Below the pieces are notes generated by a model. The model saw nothing but the letters and a program-made list of their open reading frames with translations, was not told where the DNA came from and made no database searches. Shown piece by piece: positions 4,636-5,131 of a stretch of 5,131 bases of DNA. Source of the stretch: an uncultured Eubacteriaceae bacterium (GTDB taxonomy: Bacteria; Bacillota; Clostridia; Eubacteriales; Eubacteriaceae). The stretch is from the NCBI GenBank assembly GCA_947625175.1, contig CANQNI010000120.1, positions 1 to 5,131 on the forward strand, in the 5' to 3' direction. The stretch's first letter is position 1. The number at the start of each line of letters is the position of its first letter. The position numbers were made by a program, and so were the translations under genes.

Positions 4636-4782
4636 CTATCGCCTCCTTTTAAATAATTCATTGATTTTTATCTCACAACAAGTAACATAATACTCTAAAT
4701 TTTTAATTCGTCTTCTATGCTGAAAAAATTTCCAACAAAAGAAAACCCAACTTAACCCAAATACAATTATTAAAATAATCAT
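4636..4782 (-). CDS. 48-aa membrane protein with basic cytoplasmic tail
   Basis: A 48-residue protein with an N-terminal membrane segment (1-20, MIILIIVFGLSWVFFCWKFF) and a basic tail (QHRRRIKN ... LFKRRR) with a CC pair at 35-36. It is the first gene of the minus-strand operon, about 90 nt after the predicted transcription start. Its stop lies 1 nt before the next ATG, and its last codons hold that gene's ribosome site, so the two are coupled. Its own ribosome site is weak (GGGTGTG). The function is unknown. Confidence 0.6.
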   Translation of the reverse strand: MIILIIVFGLSWVFFCWKFFQHRRRIKNLEYYVTCCEIKINELFKRRR

Positions 4783-4859
4783 ATAAACACACCCATTTAA
4801 AAGCAAAAATCATTTTTTAAAAAAGAAAAATGTTTCACAAGTAACATCAAAATGAAAGC

Positions 4860-4875
4860 ATAGTGATATCACTAT
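4860..4875. promoter_or_regulatory. 16-bp perfect palindrome at the operon start, candidate operator
   Basis: ATAGTGATATCACTAT is a perfect palindrome covering the predicted start point (about 4873) of the minus-strand operon. Its position suits a repressor site, most simply for the Arc-like protein encoded divergently from 4966. The partner is not shown by the sequence, and a host regulator is possible. Confidence 0.55.
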
Positions 4876-4877
4876 AA

Positions 4878-4907
4878 TGATTATAGCATATAATCAAAAT
4901 ATAATCA
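4878..4907. repeat. Three half-sites of TGATTATA/TATAATCA at 11-bp steps
   Basis: TGATTATA (4878-4885), TATAATCA (4889-4896) and TATAATCA (4900-4907) are exactly 11 bp apart. The first two form an inverted repeat with a 3-nt gap, and the last two are part of a direct repeat. The one-turn spacing puts them on one face of the helix, as in operators of ribbon-helix-helix repressors that bind as cooperating dimers. They cover the -10, spacer and -35 of the main promoter. Some similarity is unavoidable because -10 sequences are AT-rich. Confidence 0.5.
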
Positions 4908-4908
4908 A
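4880..4908 (-). promoter_or_regulatory. Main promoter of the structural operon
   Basis: On the minus strand: -35 TTGATT (4903-4908), 17-bp spacer, -10 TATAAT (4880-4885) preceded by TGC, an extended -10. The transcription start is expected near 4873, giving a leader of about 90 nt before the ATG at 4782. This is the best sigma-A-type promoter I see in the window. It is overlaid by repeats and a palindrome, so it is probably repressed. Confidence 0.8.
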
Positions 4909-4939
4909 TATGAATATATAAAAATTATAACCAAAATGA

Positions 4940-4945
4940 TATAAT
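4940..4945 (+). promoter_or_regulatory. Extended -10 promoter for the Arc-like regulator
   Basis: TATAAT preceded by TGA (TGATATAAT) lies 20 bp before the ATG. The -35 region is poor (TATAAA at 17-bp spacing), so the extended -10 would carry most of the activity. The start point is expected near 4952, leaving a leader of only about 13 nt that still holds GAGGTG. Confidence 0.55.
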
Positions 4946-4965
4946 AACGACATCGAGGTGAAAGT

Positions 4966-5131
4966 ATGAAAGAAATTATACCAACAACAATTAGAATAAA
5001 TCAAGAGACAAAAACAGCAATTGAAGATATTGCAAAAATAGAACAAAGAAGTTTTAACAAGGAAATAGAATATATATTACAAAAGTACATAATAGAATAC
5101 CAAGAAAAAATAGAAAAAAAAGAAGTTAATC
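4966..5131 (+). CDS. Arc-like ribbon-helix-helix repressor (open at window end)
   Basis: Fifty-five codons are visible and the frame is still open at the window edge. The protein has the ribbon-helix-helix plan: a beta strand PTTIRIN (6-12), helix A (13-27, QETKTAIEDIAKIEQ), a RSFNKEI turn (28-34) resembling Arc's RSVNSEI, then helix B and a Lys/Glu-rich tail. Such proteins bind DNA as paired dimers. It is the only plus-strand gene and is divergent from the main operon, so it is the likely repressor of the phage genes and perhaps of itself. GAGGTG (4955-4960) lies 5 nt before the ATG. If base 5131 joins base 1, the frame ends at 36-38 after 12 more codons (67 aa) and overlaps the 3' end of rep by 20 bp. 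Confidence 0.82.
   Translation, partial: MKEIIPTTIRINQETKTAIEDIAKIEQRSFNKEIEYILQKYIIEYQEKIEKKEVN

Noticed and set aside
4780..4797. Five-codon leader ORF (MGVFI) ending at the 48-aa start
   Set aside because: It is too short to support from sequence and has no ribosome site; it arises easily by chance, though its stop overlaps the next ATG.
1..5131. Mycoplasma/Spiroplasma plectrovirus with TGA as Trp
   Set aside because: Tryptophans use TGG, and TGA codons sit exactly at gene ends overlapping the next ATG (2254-2257, 3246-3249), so the standard bacterial code fits.
1..5131. CRISPR array, tRNA or rRNA genes, insertion sequence
   Set aside because: I saw no regularly spaced repeats with spacers, no tRNA-like cloverleaf and no transposase or terminal inverted repeats on either strand.

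Overview
The window looks like an essentially complete, compact, AT-rich filamentous-phage (inovirus) genome, or its prophage, from a low-GC Gram-positive host, probably a Bacillota. The signs are strong GGAGG-type ribosome sites, TGA used as a stop, a pMV158-type rolling-circle initiator, a Zot-type assembly ATPase, a pVIII-like coat protein with no signal peptide, and no secretin gene, as expected for a host with a single membrane. I had no database, so family names rest on motifs and remembered family sequences.

Read on the minus strand (the probable virion sense), the layout is as follows. A regulated promoter (4880-4908) fires into a tightly packed operon: a 48-aa membrane protein, a 48-aa beta-rich protein that may bind ssDNA, and a 73-aa unknown (4782-4267); a 334-aa secreted and anchored pIII-like protein (4250-3246); two small membrane proteins (3249-2759); a second signal-peptide plus C-terminal-anchor protein of 172 aa (2772-2254); a 47-aa membrane protein (2257-2114); and the 57-aa major coat protein (2066-1893). 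A strong hairpin terminator (1861-1891) follows the coat gene, as in phage Ff after gene VIII. Then come a 38-aa membrane peptide, a 56-aa acidic protein and the Zot ATPase (1836-932).

The gap at 649-931 holds a run of GC-rich hairpins and a pMV158-type double-strand origin: the nick heptamer TACTACG lies in the loop of a G6/C6 stem, with tandem 7-bp repeats between it and rep. Rep (648-19) is an HUH endonuclease very like RepB of pMV158. The order last morphogenesis gene, hairpins, nick site, rep gene is the same as in Ff.

A 28-bp dif-like XerCD site (52-79) lies inside the 3' end of rep. No integrase or transposase gene is present, so integration probably borrows the host Xer recombinases, as CTXphi does. 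The only plus-strand gene is an Arc-like ribbon-helix-helix repressor (from 4966, open at the window end). It faces away from the main operon across a shared control region whose repeats cover the main promoter. Joining base 5131 to base 1 closes this gene after 12 more codons, which fits a circular genome of about 5.1 kb but does not prove it.

Working model: host Xer enzymes integrate the circle at dif; the Arc-like protein holds the structural operon down; Rep nicks the origin to make virion-sense ssDNA; and the coat proteins are assembled on that strand at the membrane by the Zot motor.
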